Origin: Hymenobacter terrenus | Lineage (GTDB): Bacteria; Bacteroidota; Bacteroidia; Cytophagales; Hymenobacteraceae | Assembly: GCF_000972495.1 (NCBI RefSeq) | Contig: NZ_LATM01000008.1 | Coordinates: forward strand, 62,293 to 126,292 | Reading direction: 5' to 3' | DNA length: 64,000 nucleotides | Part shown: positions 57,746-64,000 of the stretch, piece by piece | How the letters are laid out: every line of letters starts with the position of its first letter | Position numbering within the stretch: position 1 is the stretch's first letter | Notes under the pieces: model-generated | The model's input: only the letters and a program-made list of their open reading frames with translations | Database searches by the model: none | What the model was told of the DNA's origin: nothing | Made by a program: the position numbers and the translations under genes

Positions 57746-58846
57746 TTAGCCAATTTCTATCACCACATCGTCGGTCATGGGGTGGGCCACGCAGGTCAGC
57801 ACGTACCCTTGCTTCATTTCTGAATCCGAAAGGCCTTCGCGTTCATCGAGATGTACTTTGCCGCTTAGGCACTTGCCGCGACAGGCGGTGCAAAGGCCCG
57901 CCTGGCAGGAATAAGGCAGGTCAATATCCTGGTCCAGAGCTGTTTCGAGGATGGTTTTATTGGCGGGCACCTCAATCAGATACTCACTGCCTTCGTACTG
58001 AATGGTGACGGTGCGGGTGTTCTTAACAGCATCGCTGGAACTGGCCGATACGTCGCCGTGGCCGCTGGGCTGGCCGGCAATAGCCTCCGCCGTATCGGCG
58101 CTGGCTACGAAGCTCTCGCGGCGGATGCGAGCCTCGGGCACCTTCAGCAAGTCGAGGGCGGCACGGGCTTCTACCATCAGGCCCTCGGGGCCGCACATAA
58201 AGTACTCGGCCTGCTCAGCCGGAAACTGATGGCGCTGCTCCAGAATGCGCAGCAGCATGGTGCGATTCAGGCGACCAGTGTGGCGGTGGGCACCGCCCGG
58301 GCGCAGGGGCTGGCTGTACACGTGCTCCACTTGCAGGTGGCCGTTGCTGCGGGCTTCGAGGTCGGCGAGCTGCTGCTGAAAAATCACCGATTCCTCGTTG
58401 CGGTTGCCGTAAATCAGCAGCACGTGGCTCTGGGGCTCGGTGTTTATTACGGCCTTCAGAATTGACATCAGCGGCGTGATACCCGAGCCGGCCCCGATGA
58501 GCACCAGCGACCGGGCCGCCTTGGGGCTGGGGCTGAGGGTAAAATTGCCCAGCGGCTCCATCACTTCTATTTGCTGGCCTACTTGCACCGTATCGAGCAG
58601 ATAGTTGCTCACCAGCCCTCCGGTCACTCGCTTCACCGTCACGGACAGCCGGGGCGCCTCGTGCGGGGTGCTGCTCAGGGAGTAAGCCCGACGCTCCTTT
58701 TTGCCCTCCGGGCCGCAAGGCAGAATCAGCGTCAGGAACTGGCCGGGCCGGCTGGCAATGGGCTGGCGGTCGGGCCGTTCGAGGTGGATGGTAACAGAAT
58801 CGGCGGTTTCCTGGGTCAGCGCAATAACAGTCAGGGTTTGGTACAT
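57746..58846 (-). CDS. FNR-type oxidoreductase with C-terminal 2Fe-2S ferredoxin domain
   Basis: A 366-residue reductase passing electrons from NAD(P)H through FAD to a plant-type 2Fe-2S cluster, as in phenylacetyl-CoA epoxidase reductase (PaaE/PaaK type). The FAD site is RAYSLSSTP (about 53-61), with GGLVSNYLLDTVQVGQQIEV next. The NAD(P) part has LVLIGAGSGITPLMSILKAV (about 114-133) and YFMCGPEGLM. The cluster cysteines are in YSCQAGLCTACRGKCLSGKV plus a distal Cys in VLTCVAHP. A linker rich in Ser/Ala (about 250-275) joins the parts. No paa oxygenase genes are near, so its partner is unknown. A TACCTTTG box is about 120 bases upstream. Confidence 0.93.
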   Translation of the reverse strand: MYQTLTVIALTQETADSVTIHLERPDRQPIASRPGQFLTLILPCGPEGKKERRAYSLSSTPHEAPRLSVTVKRVTGGLVSNYLLDTVQVGQQIEVMEPLGNFTLSPSPKAARSLVLIGAGSGITPLMSILKAVINTEPQSHVLLIYGNRNEESVIFQQQLADLEARSNGHLQVEHVYSQPLRPGGAHRHTGRLNRTMLLRILEQRHQFPAEQAEYFMCGPEGLMVEARAALDLLKVPEARIRRESFVASADTAEAIAGQPSGHGDVSASSSDAVKNTRTVTIQYEGSEYLIEVPANKTILETALDQDIDLPYSCQAGLCTACRGKCLSGKVHLDEREGLSDSEMKQGYVLTCVAHPMTDDVVIEIG

Positions 58847-58964
58847 TGGTGAATGAACAAATGAGTGAGGAAGCGAATACGAGGCCGGGCAACCCGCCAG
58901 ATTCGCCGTGAGTAGTAAACAACAATGGGCGCCAATTGTGAACCTGGCAGCTCCAACTTGCCCG

Positions 58965-58972
58965 GCAAAGGT
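58965..58972 (-). promoter_or_regulatory. TACCTTTG -7 box upstream of the FNR-type gene
   Basis: On the minus strand TACCTTTG is an exact TAnnTTTG match. It would give a leader of about 115 bases for the oxidoreductase gene. The -33 element is not clear. Confidence 0.4.
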
Positions 58973-59031
58973 AACTTGCCGTCCCTGCTACGGCTCTGCG
59001 TCCGCTCCGAGTTTCATATCCTCCCCTTTCT

Positions 59032-59739
59032 ATGCTTGCTGACCTCCTGCTCCGCCACCAGGCCGAATTTGGCCCCGTTCTACCCATCGACCTCAACGGT
59101 CCCAACGTCACCCGGCTCGATTTAACGGATAATAACCCCCTCGTAGCCCACGCCGACTTGCGCGATACGGCCGCTTTCGAGGTAATCGTCAACGCGCTGC
59201 TGGCCGCGCAGGACGCGACCATCGGCGTGGGCGGCTATCTCGAAAACCGCATTATCTACCGCCGCAGTCAGCATTTCGGGCTTGGCCAGGTCGAGGAAGC
59301 TAGGTCGCTGCATTTGGGCATTGATGTATGGATTGCGGCTGGCACGCCCCTGCTCGCCCCCCTGCCCGCCCGGGTGCACAGCCTGGCCGACAACGCCAGC
59401 TTCGGCGACTACGGCATCACCGTCATCCTCCAGCACGAGCTCGAAGGCACCACCTTCTACAGCCTCTACGGCCACCTCAGCCGCAAAGAATGGACGTTGC
59501 TCCGCGTGGGTCAGCAGCTGGAAAAAGGCCAGGCCTTCGCCACCGTGGGCCCCTACCCTGAAAATGGCGACTGGCCGCCCCACCTGCATTTCCAGCTAAT
59601 TGCCGACCTGCAAGGCCGAGTGGGTGACTTCCCTGGCGTGGCCCGCCCGAGTGAGCGGGAAATATGGTCCGCGCTCTGCCCCGACCCAAATCTGGTATTA
59701 CAGTGCTCTCTCCTGGACCGCAGATTGAACGGATTTTAA
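59032..59739 (+). CDS. M23 family peptidase (LytM-type)
   Basis: A 235-residue protein with a peptidoglycan-endopeptidase (LytM/M23) domain. The zinc motifs are HLGIDVW (H-x3-D, about residues 100-106) and PHLHFQL (H-x-H, about 183-189), with SLYGHLS between them. No signal peptide is seen, which is unusual for a wall hydrolase. Similar cytosolic-looking M23 proteins occur in Bacteroidota next to aminotransferases, and their substrate is unclear. The last 13 or so residues (SLLDRRLNGF end) and the stop lie inside the left arm of a 46-base inverted repeat, so the natural C-terminus may have been changed by that element. Confidence 0.85.
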   Translation: MLADLLLRHQAEFGPVLPIDLNGPNVTRLDLTDNNPLVAHADLRDTAAFEVIVNALLAAQDATIGVGGYLENRIIYRRSQHFGLGQVEEARSLHLGIDVWIAAGTPLLAPLPARVHSLADNASFGDYGITVILQHELEGTTFYSLYGHLSRKEWTLLRVGQQLEKGQAFATVGPYPENGDWPPHLHFQLIADLQGRVGDFPGVARPSEREIWSALCPDPNLVLQCSLLDRRLNGF

Positions 59740-59910
59740 CGGATTTTTTGTGGTTCCGCTCCTTTGTTTTGAAGCGGTAATGTATGTGATTCCCCTAAAT
59801 CTGGAACCACAAAAAACTGCTTCAACGTGATGGCGAATAAGGCCCAACTCGGTTAAAGCCGCCAAGCGGAACCACAAAAAATCCGTTAAAATCCGTTCAA
59901 TCTGCGGTCC
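59715..59910. repeat. Perfect 46-bp inverted-repeat element between convergent genes
   Basis: The arms at 59715-59760 and 59865-59910 are exact inverses over 46 bases, around a 104-base loop. The arms contain an internal direct repeat, AACGGATTTTAACGGATTTT, and end TGTGGTTCCGCT. The left arm covers the end of the M23 gene, and the right arm touches the stop codon of the permease gene. There is no open frame in the loop. The perfect arms suggest recent arrival. As RNA this would form a very stable hairpin and could terminate both genes. Confidence 0.88.
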
Positions 59911-61134
59911 TTAGTCGAATTTGATGGCCACCACTGGCTTGATGCGCGCGATGAGGTAAGTCGGAATCAGCACCGCCAGCAGTGATGCTCCGAAGGTAGC
60001 CACGTTCAGCAGCACCAGCATTTTAGGGTCCCAGAAAATGGGCACCCGGTCCATGTAGTAGTTCTCAGGGTCGAGGGGAATGACTTTGAAATAGTACTGT
60101 ACGGCGCAGAAACCCAGTGCAATGGCGTTGCCAATGAGCATGCCCCGCACCGTGAGCGACAGCCCCCGGAAGAAGAACATGCGCCGAATCTGATTATCCG
60201 TTGCCCCCAACGCCTTCAAAATTCCAATCATGTTGGTGCGCTCCAGAATCATGATAAAGATGGTTGCTACCATGTTGAACGTGGCCACGAAAATTATCAG
60301 CACCAAAAAAATAATCACGTTACGGTTCAGCAGCTGCAACCAGTCGAACAGCTGGGCATACTGGTCCGTGATTTTATCAATTTTGAGGTCGTAAGGCAGC
60401 TGCTCGTAGAACTCATTCGTCGTGTGGTCCAGGGTTTTGAAGTTTTTCAGCACCACTTCCATGCCGCCCACCAGCGAGTCGGGCCAGGCGGGCGAGTTCA
60501 ACTCCCGAATCTGCCGGATGTCGCCGATAACGTACACCTCGTCAAACTCATCCAAGCCTGTCGAATAAATCCCGCTCACCCGAAACTGACGAATGCGCGG
60601 CGGGTTCTGGATAAAGTAAAACAAGGCTTTGTCACCCACCGCCAGCCGCAGCTTATCGGCCACCCGGCGCGAGAGCAGCACGTCATCGCTGGCCACCGAA
60701 TCCGGGAAGCTGAGGAAATTGCCCGTAATCAGGTTCTGACGCATCGGCGAGAGGCCGTCGCCTTCCGAAATGCCTTTCAGCACCACGCCCAGCACTTCGT
60801 CCTTGGTTTTGATAATGGCCGTTTTCACGGCGTACGGCTGCGTCGATTTCACCTCCGGGAACTCATGTAGCCGCTCCACTAGGCGCGGCCCGGCAATGGG
60901 CGCCACCTCCAGCGAGTTATTCGTGTCGTAGCGCGAGATTTGCAGGTGCGAGCCAAACGAGAAAATCTTGTTCTGAATCTCGTTCCGGAATCCTTGCAGG
61001 ATGGCAAACGACACCACCATCACCGCCAAGCCCATGGCAATGCTGATGATGGCTATTTTTGTGACCGAAGCCGTGAAGGAGCCGGAATCGGCTCCCCCAT
61101 CAATCTTCTGCGAAATGTAGCGGGCAACATTCAT
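59911..61134 (-). CDS. LolC/LolE-type ABC transporter permease
   Basis: An inner-membrane permease of 407 residues of the FtsX/MacB type, likely releasing lipoproteins toward the outer membrane with a LolD-type ATPase encoded elsewhere. It has one N-terminal transmembrane helix (about 26-48, KIAIISIAMGLAVMVVSFAI), a periplasmic domain (about 50-265), and three C-terminal helices in the FtsX domain. The FtsX block FNMVATIFIMILERTNMIGI, followed by LKALGATDNQIRRMF, is diagnostic. The N-terminal domain opening RYISQKIDGGADSGSFTASV is typical of Bacteroidota LolCE-like proteins. It is divergent from namZ and convergent with the M23 gene. Confidence 0.92.
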   Translation of the reverse strand: MNVARYISQKIDGGADSGSFTASVTKIAIISIAMGLAVMVVSFAILQGFRNEIQNKIFSFGSHLQISRYDTNNSLEVAPIAGPRLVERLHEFPEVKSTQPYAVKTAIIKTKDEVLGVVLKGISEGDGLSPMRQNLITGNFLSFPDSVASDDVLLSRRVADKLRLAVGDKALFYFIQNPPRIRQFRVSGIYSTGLDEFDEVYVIGDIRQIRELNSPAWPDSLVGGMEVVLKNFKTLDHTTNEFYEQLPYDLKIDKITDQYAQLFDWLQLLNRNVIIFLVLIIFVATFNMVATIFIMILERTNMIGILKALGATDNQIRRMFFFRGLSLTVRGMLIGNAIALGFCAVQYYFKVIPLDPENYYMDRVPIFWDPKMLVLLNVATFGASLLAVLIPTYLIARIKPVVAIKFD

Positions 61135-61243
61135 TGTTCGACCGTAAAGCTACGTTTTGAACCGATACCGGCCATGCTACGGCCCTGTTCCCACCGGGCT
61201 TCTCCTAGCCGCATCGCTTTCTTTCGTCTTTTATTTCGCATTT

Positions 61244-62494
61244 ATGATTGGTATTTCTGCAAAAGTCACCCTGGCGATGCTGCTCGCGCTGCCCACGTGC
61301 GGCACCTCTCGGCCCGCCGCCACGGCCGCCCGGCCGCCTGCCACCGCCCAAGATTCGGCCCATACGGAAATTGCCCCGCCCGCCGTTGCGCCCATCGTCG
61401 TTGGGGCCGAGCAGCTAGCCAAATACCTGCCCCAGCTTCAGAATAAGCGCGTAGGCCTGGTCATCAACCAAACGTCTCGCGTCGGCAACACCTATCTGGT
61501 CGACACGCTGCGCGCCCGCGGCGTCAACGTGACGGCCATATTTGCTCCTGAGCACGGCTTCCGGGGCGAAGCCGCCGACGGCGCCACCATCAAAGACGGC
61601 CGCGACGCCCGCAGCGGGGTGCCCGTGCGCTCCGTCTACGGCAAAACCAAAAAGCCGACCCCCGAAATGCTGGCCGATGTCGACGTACTGGTTTTCGACA
61701 TTCAGGACGTCGGCGCCCGCTTCTACACCTTCATCAGCACGCTGCACTACGTGATGGAAGCCGCTGCCGAGCTTAACAAAACCGTCCTCGTTCTCGACCG
61801 TCCCAATCCCAACGGCAACTTAGTAGATGGCCCCATCCTGGAACCAGCCCACAAATCCTTCGTCGGCCTCGACCCCTTGCCCATTGCCCACGGCCTGACC
61901 GTTGGCGAGCTAGCCACCATGCTCAACGGCGAAAAATGGCTGGCCGGTGGCCGGCGCTGCCAGCTCACGGTGATACCCCTCGCGGCCGGCTACACCCACG
62001 CCACGCCCTACCACCTGCCCGTGCGCCCCTCCCCCAACCTGCCCACCGACCAGGCCATTGCCCTCTACCCGAGCATCTGTCTGTTCGAGGGTACTAACGT
62101 GAGCGTAGGCCGCGGCACTACCACGCCGTTCGAAGTCATCGGCAGCCCTACGCAGCCGGCTACCCGCCCCTACTCCTTCACCCCGCAGCCCAACGCCGGC
62201 TCGCCCACCCCGCCCCTCAACGGCCAGCTCTGTTACGGCCTCAACCTGGCCGATGCGCCCACCCGCAGCGAATCAACGGGCCTCGTGCTGAAATACCTAC
62301 TCGATTTCTACCAGCAAAGCACCGACAAGCCCCATTTCTTCGGGAAATATTTTGAGGAGCTGGCCGGCACCACCACGTTGCGCGAGCAAATCATCGCCGG
62401 CAAGTCGGAAGCCGCCATCCGAACCTCCTGGGAGCCCGGCCTCACGAAATTCAGGGCGCTCCGGCGCAAGTACCTGTTGTACCCGGAACGGTAA
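61244..62494 (+). CDS. namZ: NamZ-type exo-beta-N-acetylmuramidase (DUF1343)
   Basis: Cleaves terminal MurNAc from peptidoglycan fragments during cell-wall recycling. A 416-residue exported protein. The frame opens earlier at a TTG (61157), but the ATG giving MIGISAKVTLAMLLALPTCG is preferred as a signal with a possible lipobox Cys. The DUF1343 signature runs from about residue 70: NKRVGLVINQTSRVG, then FAPEHGFRGEAADGA. It continues DIQDVGARFYTFISTLHYVM, LDRPNPNGN and LYPSICLFEGTNVSVGRGT, with the end FRALRRKYLLYPE. The catalytic acids are expected in the FAPEHG and DIQDVG regions. The closely spaced fmt and folA genes follow. Confidence 0.9.
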   Translation: MIGISAKVTLAMLLALPTCGTSRPAATAARPPATAQDSAHTEIAPPAVAPIVVGAEQLAKYLPQLQNKRVGLVINQTSRVGNTYLVDTLRARGVNVTAIFAPEHGFRGEAADGATIKDGRDARSGVPVRSVYGKTKKPTPEMLADVDVLVFDIQDVGARFYTFISTLHYVMEAAAELNKTVLVLDRPNPNGNLVDGPILEPAHKSFVGLDPLPIAHGLTVGELATMLNGEKWLAGGRRCQLTVIPLAAGYTHATPYHLPVRPSPNLPTDQAIALYPSICLFEGTNVSVGRGTTTPFEVIGSPTQPATRPYSFTPQPNAGSPTPPLNGQLCYGLNLADAPTRSESTGLVLKYLLDFYQQSTDKPHFFGKYFEELAGTTTLREQIIAGKSEAAIRTSWEPGLTKFRALRRKYLLYPER

Positions 62495-62569
62495 TGGCCG
62501 TTTGCCTATTCCCATTTAGTAAGTTGTGCGGTCAACATGACGTTCTTTTTGGTCTGAAACCCATTCTCA

Positions 62570-63514
62570 ATGCTACGAATCATCTTTATGGGCACGCCCG
62601 ATTTTGCCGTGCCCACCCTGGAAAGCCTGCTGGCCTGGCCCGGCGGACAAGTGGTAGCCGTTGTCACGGCGCCTGACCGGCCCGCCGGGCGTGGCCGCCA
62701 ACTGCAAGCTTCTGCTGTGAAAACCGCCGCCCAAGCCCACAGCCTCCCCATCCTGCAACCCACCAACTTAAAGTCGCCCGAATTTCAAGCCGAGCTAAAA
62801 GCCTATGGTGCCGATTTGCAGGTAGTGGTGGCCTTCCGCATGCTACCCGAGGCCGTGTGGAACATGCCCCGCTTGGGCTCCATCAACATCCACGCCTCGC
62901 TGCTGCCCCAGTACCGGGGCGCCGCCCCCATCAACTGGGCCCTGATACACGGCGACACCGAAACGGGCGTCACTTCCTTCTTCCTGCGGCACGAAATCGA
63001 CACCGGCGACTTGATTTTGCAGGACCGCGTGCCTATTGGCCCCGAGGATAATTTCGGCAGTCTCTACGACAAGCTGAAAACTGCCGGCGCCGCCCTGGCC
63101 CGGCGCTCCGTCGAAGCCATTGCCGCTGGCACCGCCCCCAGCACCCCACAGGAGCAGCGCGACGACCTGCGCCCCGCGCCCAAAATTCAAAAGGAAACCG
63201 GGCGCCTGGATTTCAGCCGCCCCGCCGCCGAACTGGTGAATTGGGTGCGAGGCCTCTCCCCCATTCCCGCCGCCTTCGCCACCCTGCCCGACGGCCGCAT
63301 TCTGAAAATATTTCGGGCCAAAGTCAGTCTCCCCGAGCCTGATGCGGAACCACCTCCCGCCCCCGGCACCTGGGCCTCCGATGGCCGGCACTACCTGCGC
63401 GTAGCTGCCGCCGATGCCTGGCTCGACGTGCTCGACGTGCAGCTCGAAGGCAAGAAACGTTTGCCCGTGAAGGAACTGCTGCTCGGTTTCAAGCTGCCCG
63501 CGCAATCTGTTTAA
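62570..63514 (+). CDS. fmt: Methionyl-tRNA formyltransferase
   Basis: Formylates the initiator methionyl-tRNA using 10-formyl-THF. The length of 314 residues is normal. The N-terminus IIFMGTPDFAVPTLESLLA, the basic loop DRPAGRGRQLQASAVK that contacts tRNA, NIHASLLPQYRGAAPINWAL with the catalytic Asn/His region, and THE Asp in DTGDLILQ are all visible. The C-terminal OB domain (about 205-314) is present. The gene begins 76 bases after namZ and is followed after 25 bases by folA, a logical folate-linked pair. Confidence 0.96.
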   Translation: MLRIIFMGTPDFAVPTLESLLAWPGGQVVAVVTAPDRPAGRGRQLQASAVKTAAQAHSLPILQPTNLKSPEFQAELKAYGADLQVVVAFRMLPEAVWNMPRLGSINIHASLLPQYRGAAPINWALIHGDTETGVTSFFLRHEIDTGDLILQDRVPIGPEDNFGSLYDKLKTAGAALARRSVEAIAAGTAPSTPQEQRDDLRPAPKIQKETGRLDFSRPAAELVNWVRGLSPIPAAFATLPDGRILKIFRAKVSLPEPDAEPPPAPGTWASDGRHYLRVAAADAWLDVLDVQLEGKKRLPVKELLLGFKLPAQSV

Positions 63515-63539
63515 TCGTGTTTTTCACCATCTTTTCATC

Positions 63540-64000
63540 ATGGTTTCATTCGTGGTTGCCGTCGCCGAAAACGGCGTTATTGGTCAGCAGGGCGAACTAC
63601 CCTGGGGCCGCTTGCCTGCTGACCTTCAACACTTTAAACGCCTCACCGTGGGCCACCCCGTAATAATGGGCCGCCGCACGTACGATAGTCTCGGCCGGGC
63701 CCTCCCCAAGCGTCCTAATATCGTGGTAACACGCCAAACCAATTGGGCTGCCCCCGGCTGCGAAACCGCCGCCTCGGTGCCCGCCGCCCTGGACCGCGCC
63801 CGCGAATTAGCTGAGGAAGTATGCGTCATCGGCGGCGGTGAAATCTATCGCGAAGCCTTGCCCGCCGCCGATGTCATCTACCTCACCGAAGTCCACCACA
63901 GCTTCGAAGGCGATGCCCATTTTCCCGCCCTCGACCCCACCGAATGGCGCGAGGAAACCCGCGAGCGCCACGAAACCGACGAGCAGCACGCTTACGCGTT
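63540..64000 (+). CDS. folA: Dihydrofolate reductase, 3' end cut by the window
   Basis: Reduces dihydrofolate to tetrahydrofolate with NADPH. The first 153 codons are present and open to the window edge. The start VSFVVAVAENGVIGQQGELP followed by W is the DHFR N-terminus, with the LPW loop. The sequence continues LPADLQHFKRLTVGHPVIMG (Asp and Phe at the folate site), RRTYDSLG with NADPH-binding Arg/Thr, LPKRPNIVVTRQ, and VCVIGGGEIYREALP (the GG pair). The last visible part is REETRERHETDEQHAYA, the typical final strand. Only some 10-15 residues should be missing. It is 25 bases after fmt, likely co-transcribed. Confidence 0.95.
   Translation, partial: MVSFVVAVAENGVIGQQGELPWGRLPADLQHFKRLTVGHPVIMGRRTYDSLGRALPKRPNIVVTRQTNWAAPGCETAASVPAALDRARELAEEVCVIGGGEIYREALPAADVIYLTEVHHSFEGDAHFPALDPTEWREETRERHETDEQHAYA

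Noticed and set aside
57746..58846. Phenylacetate degradation operon
   Set aside because: The reductase resembles PaaE/PaaK, but no paaABCD-type oxygenase genes are adjacent.
61157..61243. TTG start for NamZ
   Set aside because: It would leave only 22 bases between divergent genes. The ATG at 61244 gives a plausible export signal, though the TTG cannot be excluded.

Overview
The window looks like chromosome from a GC-rich member of the Bacteroidota, most likely a Hymenobacter-type cytophagalean. The evidence is: four secreted proteins with type IX secretion (T9SS) C-terminal signals, the Bacteroidota families DUF4296, DUF2911, DUF1573 and BAT, promoters of the TAnnTTTG type rather than sigma70 boxes, a near absence of Shine-Dalgarno sequences, and strongly GC-rich third codon positions. 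Both ends cut a gene. I saw no rRNA, tRNA, CRISPR array or intact prophage.

Layout. 0-6.8 kb: acyltransferase, PLP-binding protein, a shortened BAT/aerotolerance set (DUF58, a BatD-like membrane protein, BatA), DUF4296 lipoprotein, CsaA, a DUF922 protein. 7-12.3 kb: MATE exporter and an ergothioneine-type operon (egtB, egtD, PLP aminotransferase). 13-22 kb is accessory: a large T9SS metalloprotease, an IS5-like element relic enclosing an AT-rich hydrolase gene, a small unknown protein, an XRE regulator under four palindromic half-sites, an FG-GAP T9SS protein and a small cysteine-bearing membrane protein. 22-36 kb: KGG stress protein, menC, retropepsin-PDZ protein, DUF423, DUF1573, RecD-like helicase with a frameshifted immunity-like gene upstream, PaaI thioesterase, DUF2911, PAP2 phosphatase, aspartate kinase, Uma2 nuclease and a mosaic PIG-L deacetylase. 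37-48.6 kb: a helically phased 21-bp repeat array next to a winged-helix gene, a subtilisin-like lipoprotein, an SDR, and two large T9SS surface proteins. 48.7-64 kb: a palindrome cluster before rlmD, a GIY-YIG gene inside a perfect 35-bp inverted repeat, small secreted proteins, thiL, a TetR regulator, oligoendopeptidase, an FNR/ferredoxin reductase, M23 peptidase, LolCE-type permease, NamZ, fmt and the 5' part of folA.

How the genes relate. Most are short operons of general metabolism (MenC, ThiL, Fmt, DHFR, aspartate kinase), cell envelope (LolCE, M23, NamZ, PAP2, acyltransferase) and secretion substrates. The clearest dedicated pathway is egtB-egtD-aminotransferase. The most unusual material lies between genes: at least five families of hairpin or inverted-repeat elements, the 21-bp phased array at 37.35-37.61 kb, the nested palindrome cluster at 48.75-48.87 kb, and the GIY-YIG gene in the loop of a hairpin element at 50.37-50.75 kb. 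The last is my best candidate for a small undescribed mobile system. Several AT-rich patches (16.5-17.6, 28.3-28.7, 34.6-35.2, 37.3-37.6, 50.4-50.7 kb) mark likely imported or recombined DNA.
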